A program made the position numbers and the translations under genes. From the NCBI RefSeq assembly GCF_016907955.1, contig NZ_JAFBCX010000001.1, forward strand, positions 496,001 to 560,000: 64,000 bases of DNA, read 5' to 3'. The notes under the pieces were generated by a model. That model was not told the origin of the DNA. It did no database searches and was given only the letters and a program-made list of their open reading frames with translations. The number at the start of each line of letters is the position of its first letter. Position 1 is the stretch's first letter. This stretch comes from Lentzea nigeriaca (GTDB taxonomy: Bacteria > Actinomycetota > Actinomycetes > Mycobacteriales > Pseudonocardiaceae). Positions 61,001 to 64,000 of this stretch are shown in pieces.

Positions 61001-64000
61001 ACCCGATCGAGGCCCAAGCCCTGCTCGCCACCTACGGCCAGAACCGCGAACGCCCGCTGCTGCTCGGCTCCGTGAAGTCCAACATCGGCCACACGCAGAT
61101 GGCCTCCGGCGTCGCCTCCGTCATCAAGATGGTGCTGGCCCTGCGCGCCGGTGTGCTGCCCCGGACCCTCCACGTCGACCAGCCGTCGACCAAGGTCGAC
61201 TGGTCCTCGGGCTCCATCAAGCTCCTCGCCACCGAGGAACCGTGGCCGGAGACCGGCCACCCGCGCCGCGCCGGCGTCTCCTCGTTCGGCCTCTCCGGCA
61301 CGAACGCCCACGTGGTGCTCGAAGCGGCCCCGGAATTGTCAGACCCGTCTGAGACGATTGGGATGGGGGGCAGCTCCCCCCAGGGGGCCGGTGAACCCGA
61401 ATCGATCCAGCCCCGATCGATCCAGCCCGGCGCGGTGCCGGTGCTGCTGTCGGCGCGCGCCGACGAGGCGCTCAGGCAGATCGCGGGCAACCTGATCGAG
61501 GTCGACTCGGACCTGGTCGCGCTGGCCGCGAGCCTCGCCACCAAGCGGTCCACGTTCGAGAAGCGCGCGGTCGTCGTCGCGAGCGACCGCGACGAACTCG
61601 TGCGCGGCCTGACCGCGTTGCGCGACGGCGAGCCCGACGCGTCCGTCACGCGAGGCCAGACCACGCGCGGCCGCACCGCGTTCCTGTTCACCGGCCAGGG
61701 TTCGCAGCGCCTCGGGATGGGCCGTGAGCTCTACGAGCGCTACCCGGTGTTCGCCGACGCGTTCGACGCCGTCTGCGCTCACCTCGACGCGGACCTCGAC
61801 CGTCCGCTGCGCGACGTCATGTGGGGCGACGACGCGGAAGCTCTCAACCAGACCGGCTACGCGCAGCCCGCGATCTTCGCCGTCGAGGTGGCCCTCTACC
61901 GGCTCGTCGAGTCGTGGGGCGTCACGCCCGACTACCTGGCGGGCCACTCCATCGGTGAGATCGCCGCCGCCCACGTGGCGAACGTCCTCAGCCTCGACGA
62001 CGCGTGCACCCTCATTTCCGCCCGTGCGCGCCTCATACAGGCGTTGCCGACCGGCGGCGCGATGGTCGCCATCCAGGCCACCGAGGCCGAGGTGACACCG
62101 CACCTGACGTCCGGCGTGTCGATCGCCGCGATCAACGGGCCGTCCTCGGTGGTGGTCGCGGGTGTTGAACACGAGGTTCGTAGGATTGTTGAACGATTCG
62201 ACGACCGCAAGTCGAAGCAGCTCGCGGTCAGCCACGCGTTCCACTCGCCGCTGATGGAACCGATGCTCGACGAGTTCCGCCAGGTCGTCGAAGGGCTTTC
62301 GTTCACCAATCCGACGATCCCGTTGGTGACTGGTGGGATTGTTCAACAACCCGGCTACTGGGTGCGGCATGTGCGCGACACCGTCAGGTTCGCCGAGGCG
62401 GTCAGCCAGCTGGAGAACAAGGGTGTGCGGGCGTTCCTCGAGTTCGGCCCCGACGGCGTGCTCACCGGCATGGCGCAGGACTCGCTCACCGAGGAAGCGG
62501 TGCTCGTCCCGGCACTGCGCCGTGACCGCGGCGAGGTCGTCACGCTGCTGACGGCGCTGGCCGGCCTCCACGTCCGCGGCACCACCGTCGACTGGTCCGC
62601 GTACTTCGCGGGTGCCCCGGCGGACGTCGAGCTGCCGACGTATCCGTTCCAGCACCAGCGTTTCTGGCCGGAGCCCGTCACGGCGACCGCATCCGGCGGC
62701 GACTTCGTCGACGACGAGTTCTGGGCGGCGGTCGAACGCGAGGACTTCGCCGCGCTGGCGCGGTGGCGTTCCCGCAAGCAGCAATCCACAGTGGACTCCT
62801 GGCGGTACGCGGTCACCTGGAAGCCGATCACCGCCCAAGCCGCCCTCACAGGCCCGTGGCTGGTGCTCACCAACGACGACGCGTCCGCCCTGATCGACGC
62901 GCTGGGCGTCGAGACCGTGGTCGTCGACGCCGCCCACACCCGCCAGGAACTCGCCGAGCAGCTCAAGGGCGACTACGCGGGCGTGCTGTCGCTGCTCGCG
63001 CTCAACACCGGCGCCGAGGACGCGCTGGTCCGCACTTCCGTTGTGGTGCAAGCACTCGGCGACGCCGGAGTCGACGCTCCGCTGTGGGTCGCGACGCGCG
63101 GCGCGGTGTCGGTCGGCGGCGGCGAGCAGATCACCAATCCCGACCTGGCGACGGTCTGGGGCCTCGGCCGCGTCATCGCGCTGGAGCACCCGCAACGCTG
63201 GGGCGGCCTGATCGACCTGCCCGGCACCCTCGACTGGAACACCGCACGCCGCATCCCGGGCGTCCTGGCGGGCACGGGCGAGGACCAGGTGGCGGTGCGC
63301 CCGTCCGGCGTCTACGGCCGCCGCCTCGTCCACAGCACGCCGAGCGCGCTGCACCGCGACTACCGGCCGGGCCGCGTACTCGTCACCGGTGGCACGGGCG
63401 CGATCGGCCGGCAGGTCGCGCGGTGGCTGCTCGACAACGACGCCGAACAGGTGATCCTCGTCAGCCGCACCGGAACCGCCGACTTCGACGACCCGCGCGT
63501 GATCGTCAAGTCCTGCGACGTCGCCGACCGCGACGCACTCGCCGCACTCCTCGCCGAGCACCCGGTGACGTCGGTCTTCCACGCGGCGGGTGTCGTCGAG
63601 GACGGCCTCGTCGAGTCGATGGACGCCACATCGTTCACGAACCTGTTGCGCACCAAGGTCCACGCCACGCGCACCCTGCACGAGCTGACGCGGGATCTCG
63701 ACGCGTTCGTGCTGTTCGCCTCGACCGCGGGCGTCATCGGCGGCGCGGGTCAGGGCAACTACGCCGCGGCCAACGCGTTCCTCGACGCCTTCGCCGAACA
63801 CCGCCGCCTGCAAGGACTTCCGGCCACCTCGGTGGCGTGGGGCCCGTGGGGTGAGGCCGGTATGGCCGTCGGTGTCGCGGAACGCCTGAAGCGCGGCGGT
63901 TTCACACCCATGGAGCCCGCGCTCGCGTTGCAGGCGCTCAAGAAAGCCATCGAACACGGCGACGCGGCCGTCCTGGTCGCGGAGATCGACTGGGAACGGT
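46051..64000 (+). CDS. Giant modular type I polyketide synthase (NysI/AmphI-like), 3' end beyond window
   Basis: One frame stays open for 5,983 codons to the window edge. The N-terminus (LRDYLRRASTDLQRTKRRLQ) is a docking helix for an upstream PKS protein, so no loading domain is here. Four modules are visible: KS-AT-DH-KR-ACP, KS-AT-KR-ACP, KS-AT-KR-ACP and KS-AT-KR (cut). KS active-site cysteines are 195, 1884, 3351 and 4841. ATs 1, 2 and 4 have HAFH (malonyl); AT3 has YASH (methylmalonyl). KR1 and KR4 are B-type, KR2 is A1, KR3 is A2. This order equals modules 9-12 of the nystatin and amphotericin synthases, which make the last polyene double bond, the mycosamine-bearing hydroxyl, the branched C16 and C15-OH. 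The start ATG 46051 has GGGTTGAGGG upstream. Confidence 0.95.
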   Translation, partial: MDNEQKLRDYLRRASTDLQRTKRRLQDLEAAATEPIAVVGIGCRFPGGVRSPEDLWRMVVNGEHGIRAFPTDRGWDPEMLALSSSDQGGFLEGAGEFDADFFGISPREALGMNPQQRVLLEVTWEALERAGIDPHALKGSATAVFAGAMNQDYQLGPGEGGEGMVLLGSSNSVISGRISYTLGFVGPSVTLDTACSSSLVAMHLAMQSLRAGECSLALAGGVTVMANPATFVEFSRQGGLSSDGRCRSFADSADGTGWSEGVGMLVLERLSDARRNGHTVLAVLRGSAVNQDGASNGLTAPNGPSQQRVIKSALVNARLTSDQIDVVEAHGTGTVLGDPVEAQALLATYGRTRSPERPLLLGSVKSNISHTQAAAGVAGVIKMIMAIREGVVPQTLGVDTPSTHVDWDSGAVRLVTSNTPWPVTGQPRRAAVSSFGLSGTNAHTIIEQAPTPEPVDNSAPVDNSAAADLHPQNPSDPRGTIGVGTSFSPQGGQAGSIQPGAVPFLVSGRSREALRAQAERLLSVAGTESLDPAGALDLAYSLATTRASFDHRAAIVGDLRTGLEALVNGTPAPGLIQGTAARAKQAFLFTGQGAQRIGMGRGLHARFPVFAEAFDAVLQHLDPQLKDVIWGDRPEVLDRTEHTQPALFAIEVALYRLVESWGLKPDFVGGHSIGEIAAAHIAGVFSLEDAATLVRERARLMQALPSGGVMIAIQATEDEITPHLTDGVSIAAINGPTSIVIAGVEQEGRRIVEQFNDRKTRQLSVSHAFHSPLMEPMLAEFRAALEGLTFEAPIIPLISNVTGEQARVEQITSPDYWVSHVREAVRFTDGVKWLTAHGVTRFLEIGPDGILSAMAQESADHITAIPVLRKDRDEVETITSALAGLHVRGTKVDWNAFFAHTSAKRVDLPTYAFQTKRYWPKGGGTFHDPRAAGLGAAHHPLLTATVSFADQDGALLTGRLTRQTHPWLVDHAVRGTVLLPGTAYLELAIRAGDEVGCDRVEELTLTAPLVVPEKGGVQVQLWIGNADANGRRTVKIYSRAEGSDDEPWTQHAIGVLGAPAREVAFDTAVWPPAGVAALDVEGCYENFAAMGFEYGPVFQGLRQVWRGDDGVVYAEVSLPEGVDPAGFGLHPALLDAALHAALVSGDGDAGLPFSWEGVSLHASGATTLRVRLTRSGDNAYAIAAVDGAGAPVASIDSLVVRAVAAESTVDRDSLFQVDWVPVTVPADGTAFTVLGEDVLGLGGTDTSDVLVVPVLGNEDVVSSVHELTERVLELLQEERDERLVFVTSSQDLASAAVWGMVRSAQSESPGRFSLIELDGTPASLAAFATAVGSEEPQLALRDGEIYAPRLARAEIEESPVDWGAKVLITGGTGGLGKVVARHLVAEHGVRDLVLVSRSGTGDVSELEALGASVSVVACDVADAGAVADLVAGHEFSAVVHSAGVLDDGVISSLTPERLHSVLRPKVDAAWNLAQALPDVPLVLFSSLAGTWGTAGQANYAAGNHFLDALAEYRPNTVSLAWGAWAVEGMLSDADAERMTRTGMPPLTVDQGLALFDRAVASSSAALVPARLDLGTLRQRGDVPPLLRGLIRMRTRRAASGSETADTLVRRLSWLGAEERSDAVLELVRGQVAAVLGHASGAEIEPTRQFQDLGFDSLTAVELRNQLTAVTGLRLPATMVFDYPTPVALASHLLDELFDADVVVPSEVRAAVADDPIVIVGMGCRYPDGIGSADDLWRLVSEGGDAVSGLPSNRGWDLENLYHPDPDHPGTTYSRSGGFLHDAGEFDAGFFGMSPREALGTDSQQRILLEVVWEAIEHAGIDPVSLRGTQTGVFAGVMYNDYGARLGGGDFEGFQGSGTSPSIVSGRVSYTLGLEGPAVTVDTACSSSLVAMHWAMQALRAGECSLALAGGVTVMSTPTALIEFSRQRGLSPDGRCKAFSDSADGVGWSEGAGVVVLERMSDAVRNGHPILAVIRGSAVNQDGASNGLMAPNGPAQQRVIRAALANAGLAPSDVDAVEAHGTGTTLGDPIEAQALLATYGQNRSEPLLLGSVKSNMGHTQAAAGVAGVIKMVQAMRHGVLPQTLHVTTASSHVDWTEGAVELLTSPRPWPAVDRPRRAGVSSFGISGTNAHVIIEQPPAVDVPASVSSDGVVPVVLSGRTRRAVRGQAARLRSFVESSDVSLRDLAFSLATTRSAFEQRAAVVAADRESLLRSLGALATENADPAVVEGGVAPGKVAFLFSGQGSQRLGMGRDLYERYPVFASALDEVLERLAVRDVMWGSSEEDLQQTGNAQLALFAFEVALFRLVRSWGVKVSAVIGHSIGEIAAAHVAGVFSLDDACTLVSARARLMQALPAGGAMVALQASEAEVAPLLTDGVSIAAINGPASVTIAGVEQEVRRIVEQFNDRKAKELAVSHAFHSPLVEPMLDEFRAVVDGLSFNNPTIPLFAGGIVERSSDAIVQQSDYWVRHVRETVRFHDNVEAARAAGVTTFVEIGPEGALSALVEGAIPVLRKDRSEEESVALALGRLFAAGVSVDWKTYFGPARRVTLPTYAFQHEYYWPLGSTAPAVTDADPADAKLWAAIERGDARELAALLRLGEEQRSSLDSLIPALSSWRAGNQEKALLDSWRYRVLWAPVRVTGTPVLSGHIVVVTTPAVDAEPYRAALAAHGADVTVVTSVADVPVCDLVVSLVALDESPASVLTTGLEQSILLVKSVEAPIWTVTSGAVAAETADSVRSAAQAAVWGFGRAAALEYPQRWAGLIDLPEVLDENSLRRFVSCVAGLNGEDQLAVRSSGVMGRRLAHRPVDALPSDYTAHGTVLITGGTGGLGATTARWLAERGVSGLVLTSRRGMDAPGAEELKASLEELGPRVSIVACDVADREALAAVVADIPDLSGVVHTAGAAQHAPLELTSLDDFAEVLSAKVIGAANLDALVGEVDFFVLFGSIAGVWGSGGQAAYGAANAYCDALAESRRARGHRATSIAWGPWAEVGMATHEAMSDNLARRGLTFLRPDQAVVELNRAVMHDDTCVTVVDIDWDTYFPLFTSVRPSPLLSDLPEVRALTVVEEVRRDDSEFARKLRSLSEEDQKRRLVDLVRAEAAATLGHSSVEEVGENRAFRDIGFDSLTAVELRKKLSDATGLPLPATLVFDYPTPAVLADHLLAELLGAAADQAVYSAQIDSDEPIAIVGMSCRFPGEANTPEAFWEMVLAGTDAITEFPADRGFDMAQLYDPDPDRPGTTYTTAGGYLPGAGDFDPAFFGISPREATGMDPQQRLLLETTWEAVERAGIDPAALRGKKVGAFIGSSYIEYGGGDGGSEGYQVTGTSPSVLSGRVAYVFGFEGPAVTVDTACSSSLVALHLACQSLRTGESAFAVAGGATVMPNPKPLIAFSRQHALARDGRCKSFSDSADGMILSEGIGMLLLMRQSDAVAAGHRVLAVIRGSAVNQDGASNGLSAPNGPSQQRVIMQALANSGVTPNDIDALDAHGTGTSLGDPIEAQALFNTYGRDRDADRPLLLGSVKSNIGHTQSAAGVASVIKMVMALRHGVLPRTLHAAEPSTHVDWSPGTIALLQDTTAWPDTGRARRCAVSSFGISGTNAHVILEQAATAPELSVPSETIGMGGESPQGAGESVSIPWLVSAKSDAALRAQIAGLAAVDASSKDIAYSLSLRPDFDHRAVLLDGVEIRGVADLERKVVFIFPGQGSQWVGMGAQLLDESPVFAARMAECAAALKPHTDWNLLDVIRGAGSLDRVDVVQPASWAMMVSLAEVWKHYGVTPDAVIGHSQGEIAAAAVSGALSLEDAAKVVALRSQAIGRVMSGRGSIVSIGLSAQEVQPHLEEWGDRLSLAATNGPRSVAVSGDLKALDAFCGKLIEHGVRVRRIEVDYASHSAQVEDLRDDILSDLAGITPLTPHTKFLSTVTGEWNDTTTDAEYWYTNLRQTVHLNEAVEQLIGSGHQVFVEVSSHPVLTPGVQDALEGRRGVVTGTLRRDVGGLHRVLTSLAEVWVRGVPVQWHLDGTRVDLPTYPFQHERFWIGPPQHPVAAQDPADDAFWQAVEQSDLATLTRSLHLDEATLAAVLPALTTWRQTSRDQSTTASWRYRTTWKPLRGLDNGKLTGTWAVVTTDAINDTDVVNALGDVQRIVLDADDDRAAVAAKLVDADGIVSLLPTDERPGTLGLPTGLLLTVNLVNALGDAGIDAKVWNVSRNALSTGRADTVDHPVQVQAIGIGWTAALEHPQRWGGSIDLPEELDQRAAQRFVSALVNAGDEDQLAIRASGTLARRVVRAPSRPGTTDWTPRGTTIITGGTGTLGPHVARFFAHKGAEHLVLTSRRGLDAPGARELVAELEEIGTTTTVVACDIAKRDDVERMLNDLRAEGRDIRSVIHTAAVIGLHSIDGSTVEGLSEILAAKVDGAAHLDALLTEDLDAFVLFSSISGMWGSGNHASYVAGNAFLNSLAANRRARGLRCTSVSWGIWSDDIGLGRVDTDQIRRSGLEFMKARLALAGLQRAIEDDETEIAIANIAWDRYYPVFTAMRPTMLFEELPEVRALAVTAEQTTTSDGSDFAARLRALPPAEREQQLLDLVRAEAAAVLGMASTDALTEHRAFREVGFDSITAVDLRNKLAAATGLTLPTTMVFDHPSPLALTEFLLGELLGADVPVATQVVASAVSDEPIAIIGMACRYPGGVSSPEDLWNVVMNGVDAISGFPADRGWDGDSLYNPDPDAPGGAYSVQGGFLHDVANFDPGFFGISPREALSMDPQQRLLLETAWESIERAGIDPQSLKGTLTGAFIGASYQDYSAGGSDQPGDEGHMITGTLSSVLSGRVSYLFGLEGPAVTLDTACSSSLVALHLACQSLRDGESTLALAGGVSVMATPGAFVGFSRQRALAKDGRCKAYSDAADGMTLAEGVGLVLLERLSDAVRNGHRVLAVVRGSAVNQDGASNGLTAPNGPSQQRVIRQALANARLEPSEVDAIDGHGTGTALGDPIEAQALLATYGQNRERPLLLGSVKSNIGHTQMASGVASVIKMVLALRAGVLPRTLHVDQPSTKVDWSSGSIKLLATEEPWPETGHPRRAGVSSFGLSGTNAHVVLEAAPELSDPSETIGMGGSSPQGAGEPESIQPRSIQPGAVPVLLSARADEALRQIAGNLIEVDSDLVALAASLATKRSTFEKRAVVVASDRDELVRGLTALRDGEPDASVTRGQTTRGRTAFLFTGQGSQRLGMGRELYERYPVFADAFDAVCAHLDADLDRPLRDVMWGDDAEALNQTGYAQPAIFAVEVALYRLVESWGVTPDYLAGHSIGEIAAAHVANVLSLDDACTLISARARLIQALPTGGAMVAIQATEAEVTPHLTSGVSIAAINGPSSVVVAGVEHEVRRIVERFDDRKSKQLAVSHAFHSPLMEPMLDEFRQVVEGLSFTNPTIPLVTGGIVQQPGYWVRHVRDTVRFAEAVSQLENKGVRAFLEFGPDGVLTGMAQDSLTEEAVLVPALRRDRGEVVTLLTALAGLHVRGTTVDWSAYFAGAPADVELPTYPFQHQRFWPEPVTATASGGDFVDDEFWAAVEREDFAALARWRSRKQQSTVDSWRYAVTWKPITAQAALTGPWLVLTNDDASALIDALGVETVVVDAAHTRQELAEQLKGDYAGVLSLLALNTGAEDALVRTSVVVQALGDAGVDAPLWVATRGAVSVGGGEQITNPDLATVWGLGRVIALEHPQRWGGLIDLPGTLDWNTARRIPGVLAGTGEDQVAVRPSGVYGRRLVHSTPSALHRDYRPGRVLVTGGTGAIGRQVARWLLDNDAEQVILVSRTGTADFDDPRVIVKSCDVADRDALAALLAEHPVTSVFHAAGVVEDGLVESMDATSFTNLLRTKVHATRTLHELTRDLDAFVLFASTAGVIGGAGQGNYAAANAFLDAFAEHRRLQGLPATSVAWGPWGEAGMAVGVAERLKRGGFTPMEPALALQALKKAIEHGDAAVLVAEIDWER
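47482..47542 (+). repeat. Conserved KS-AT linker element, copy 1
   Basis: It contains GACGATTGG, then a G-run, CCCCCCAGGGGGG and GATCGATTC, and encodes GTIGVGTSFSPQGGQAGS. It is shared with the linkers of modules 3 and 4 but not module 2. Confidence 0.7.
48300..48322 (+). repeat. Perfect 23-base palindrome inside AT1
   Basis: GATCGTTGAA and TTCAACGATC flank a CAA centre. The same region of AT2 (53244-53266) has one base changed. It is unusually AT-rich for this gene. Confidence 0.7.
51193..55545 (+). other. PKS module 2: KS-AT(malonyl)-KR(A1)-ACP
   Basis: KS runs 51193-52460 with Cys1884. AT runs 52750-53580 with Ser2320 in IGHSIGE and HAFH at 2415-2418. No DH is present. KR starts near 53920 with TGGTGGLG; the LDD motif is absent, Trp2951 is present and Gln precedes Tyr2959 by three, so A1-type. 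ACP Ser3125. It should leave an L-hydroxyl. By comparison with NysI this would be the hydroxyl that carries the amino sugar. Confidence 0.9.
53361..53435 (+). repeat. Alternating GTTCAACAATC inverted repeats inside AT2
   Basis: GTTCAACAATCCCAC at 53361-53375 is perfectly complementary to 53393-53407, and the core GTTCAACAATC recurs at 53425-53435. The three arms are spaced exactly 32 bases apart in alternating orientation. Confidence 0.75.
55597..60000 (+). other. PKS module 3: KS-AT(methylmalonyl)-KR(A2)-ACP
   Basis: KS runs 55597-56880 with Cys3351. AT runs 57130-58020 with Ser3784 in IGHSQGE and YASH at 3885-3888, which is methylmalonyl-specific. KR from about 58339 has TGGTGTLG, no LDD, Trp4436, His4441 and Tyr4444; a His three before Tyr marks A2-type, which sets an epimerised alpha-methyl. 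ACP Ser4611. This matches module 11 of amphotericin, whose methyl becomes the C16 carboxyl. Confidence 0.9.
56892..56953 (+). repeat. Conserved KS-AT linker element, copy 2
   Basis: It reads GTCTGAGACGATTGGGATGG, then GGGG-tgaat-CCCCCCAGGGGG, and encodes ETIGMGGESPQGAGES. It is nearly identical to copy 3 and related to copy 1. Confidence 0.75.
60058..64000 (+). other. PKS module 4: KS-AT(malonyl)-KR(B1)..., cut by window end
   Basis: KS runs 60058-61335 with Cys4841; its first histidine lies in DGHGTGT where the other modules have an alanine before the histidine. AT runs 61675-62520 with Ser5300 in AGHSIGE and HAFH at 5395-5398. No DH. KR from about 62800 has TGGTGAIG, VED in place of LDD (the key aspartate is kept), no Trp at 141, and Tyr5904: B1-type. 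The ACP lies beyond the window. Confidence 0.88.
61346..61408 (+). repeat. Conserved KS-AT linker element, copy 3
   Basis: It repeats the GAGACGATTGGGATGGGGGG and CCCCCCAGGGGGCCGG blocks of copy 2 and encodes ETIGMGGSSPQGAGEP. An extra duplicated CGATCCAGCCC follows, lengthening the linker. Confidence 0.75.

Noticed and set aside
59355..61352. A 665-codon plus-strand ORF in another frame inside the PKS
   Set aside because: Arg/Pro-rich shadow; the frame beginning at 46051 encodes ACP3 and KS4 through the same bases.
53600..62800. Dehydratase or enoylreductase remnants in PKS modules 2-4
   Set aside because: The AT-to-KR segments are short KR structural subdomains; no HxxxGxxxxP or ER nucleotide-binding motif was seen.

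Overview
The window looks like chromosomal DNA of a high-GC actinomycete. Third codon positions are almost all G or C, GTG starts are common, several genes have little or no leader, and there are many small regulator/target pairs. A pseudonocardial genus (Lentzea, Saccharothrix or Amycolatopsis type) is my best guess, but nothing in the sequence fixes the genus. No rRNA, tRNA, CRISPR array, transposase or integrase was seen.

Left part, about 1-24.8 kb: mixed chromosomal genes. In order these are a 5'-truncated sirtuin overlapping a DUF4419 gene, an S4 RNA-binding protein, an exported chorismate mutase, a divergent TetR/quinone oxidoreductase pair with two candidate operators, and a STAS protein. 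Next come an animal-type haem peroxidase with a DoxX membrane protein, an MFS exporter and a secreted serine hydrolase. A nitrile-hydratase-like operon follows whose beta subunit is split into two genes, behind an epimerase gene. Then there is an XRE/MFS pair, lipoproteins, an acyl-CoA dehydrogenase divergent from an HxlR regulator whose leader is a 65-bp tandem repeat, a DoxX gene with a decayed copy, a two-component system, and a MarR/P450 pair.

Middle, about 25.2-36.6 kb: a complete oligopeptide ABC importer operon (two permeases, one fused double ATPase, one binding lipoprotein). It is followed by a small membrane protein and an 898-residue EACC1-like/caspase protein with an EF-hand loop and a membrane C-terminus. 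This is the most conflict-system-like locus in the window. Two stand-alone LigD-type polymerase genes follow on the minus strand.

Right part, about 36.6-64 kb: the edge of a type I polyketide cluster. It holds a type II thioesterase, a GDP-mannose 4,6-dehydratase, a DinB-like protein, a heterodimeric ABC exporter, crotonyl-CoA carboxylase/reductase, a P450, a GNAT gene and a giant PKS gene that runs off the window. Four PKS modules are visible. Module 1 uses malonate and has DH and KR; module 2 uses malonate and has KR; module 3 uses methylmalonate and has an A2-type KR; module 4 uses malonate and has KR. This order fits modules 9-12 of the nystatin/amphotericin synthases (NysI/AmphI). With the GDP-mannose dehydratase and paired exporters it suggests a mycosamine-bearing polyene macrolide. 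The carboxylase/reductase implies an ethylmalonyl-type extender used by a module outside the window, because none of the four ATs here looks specific for one.
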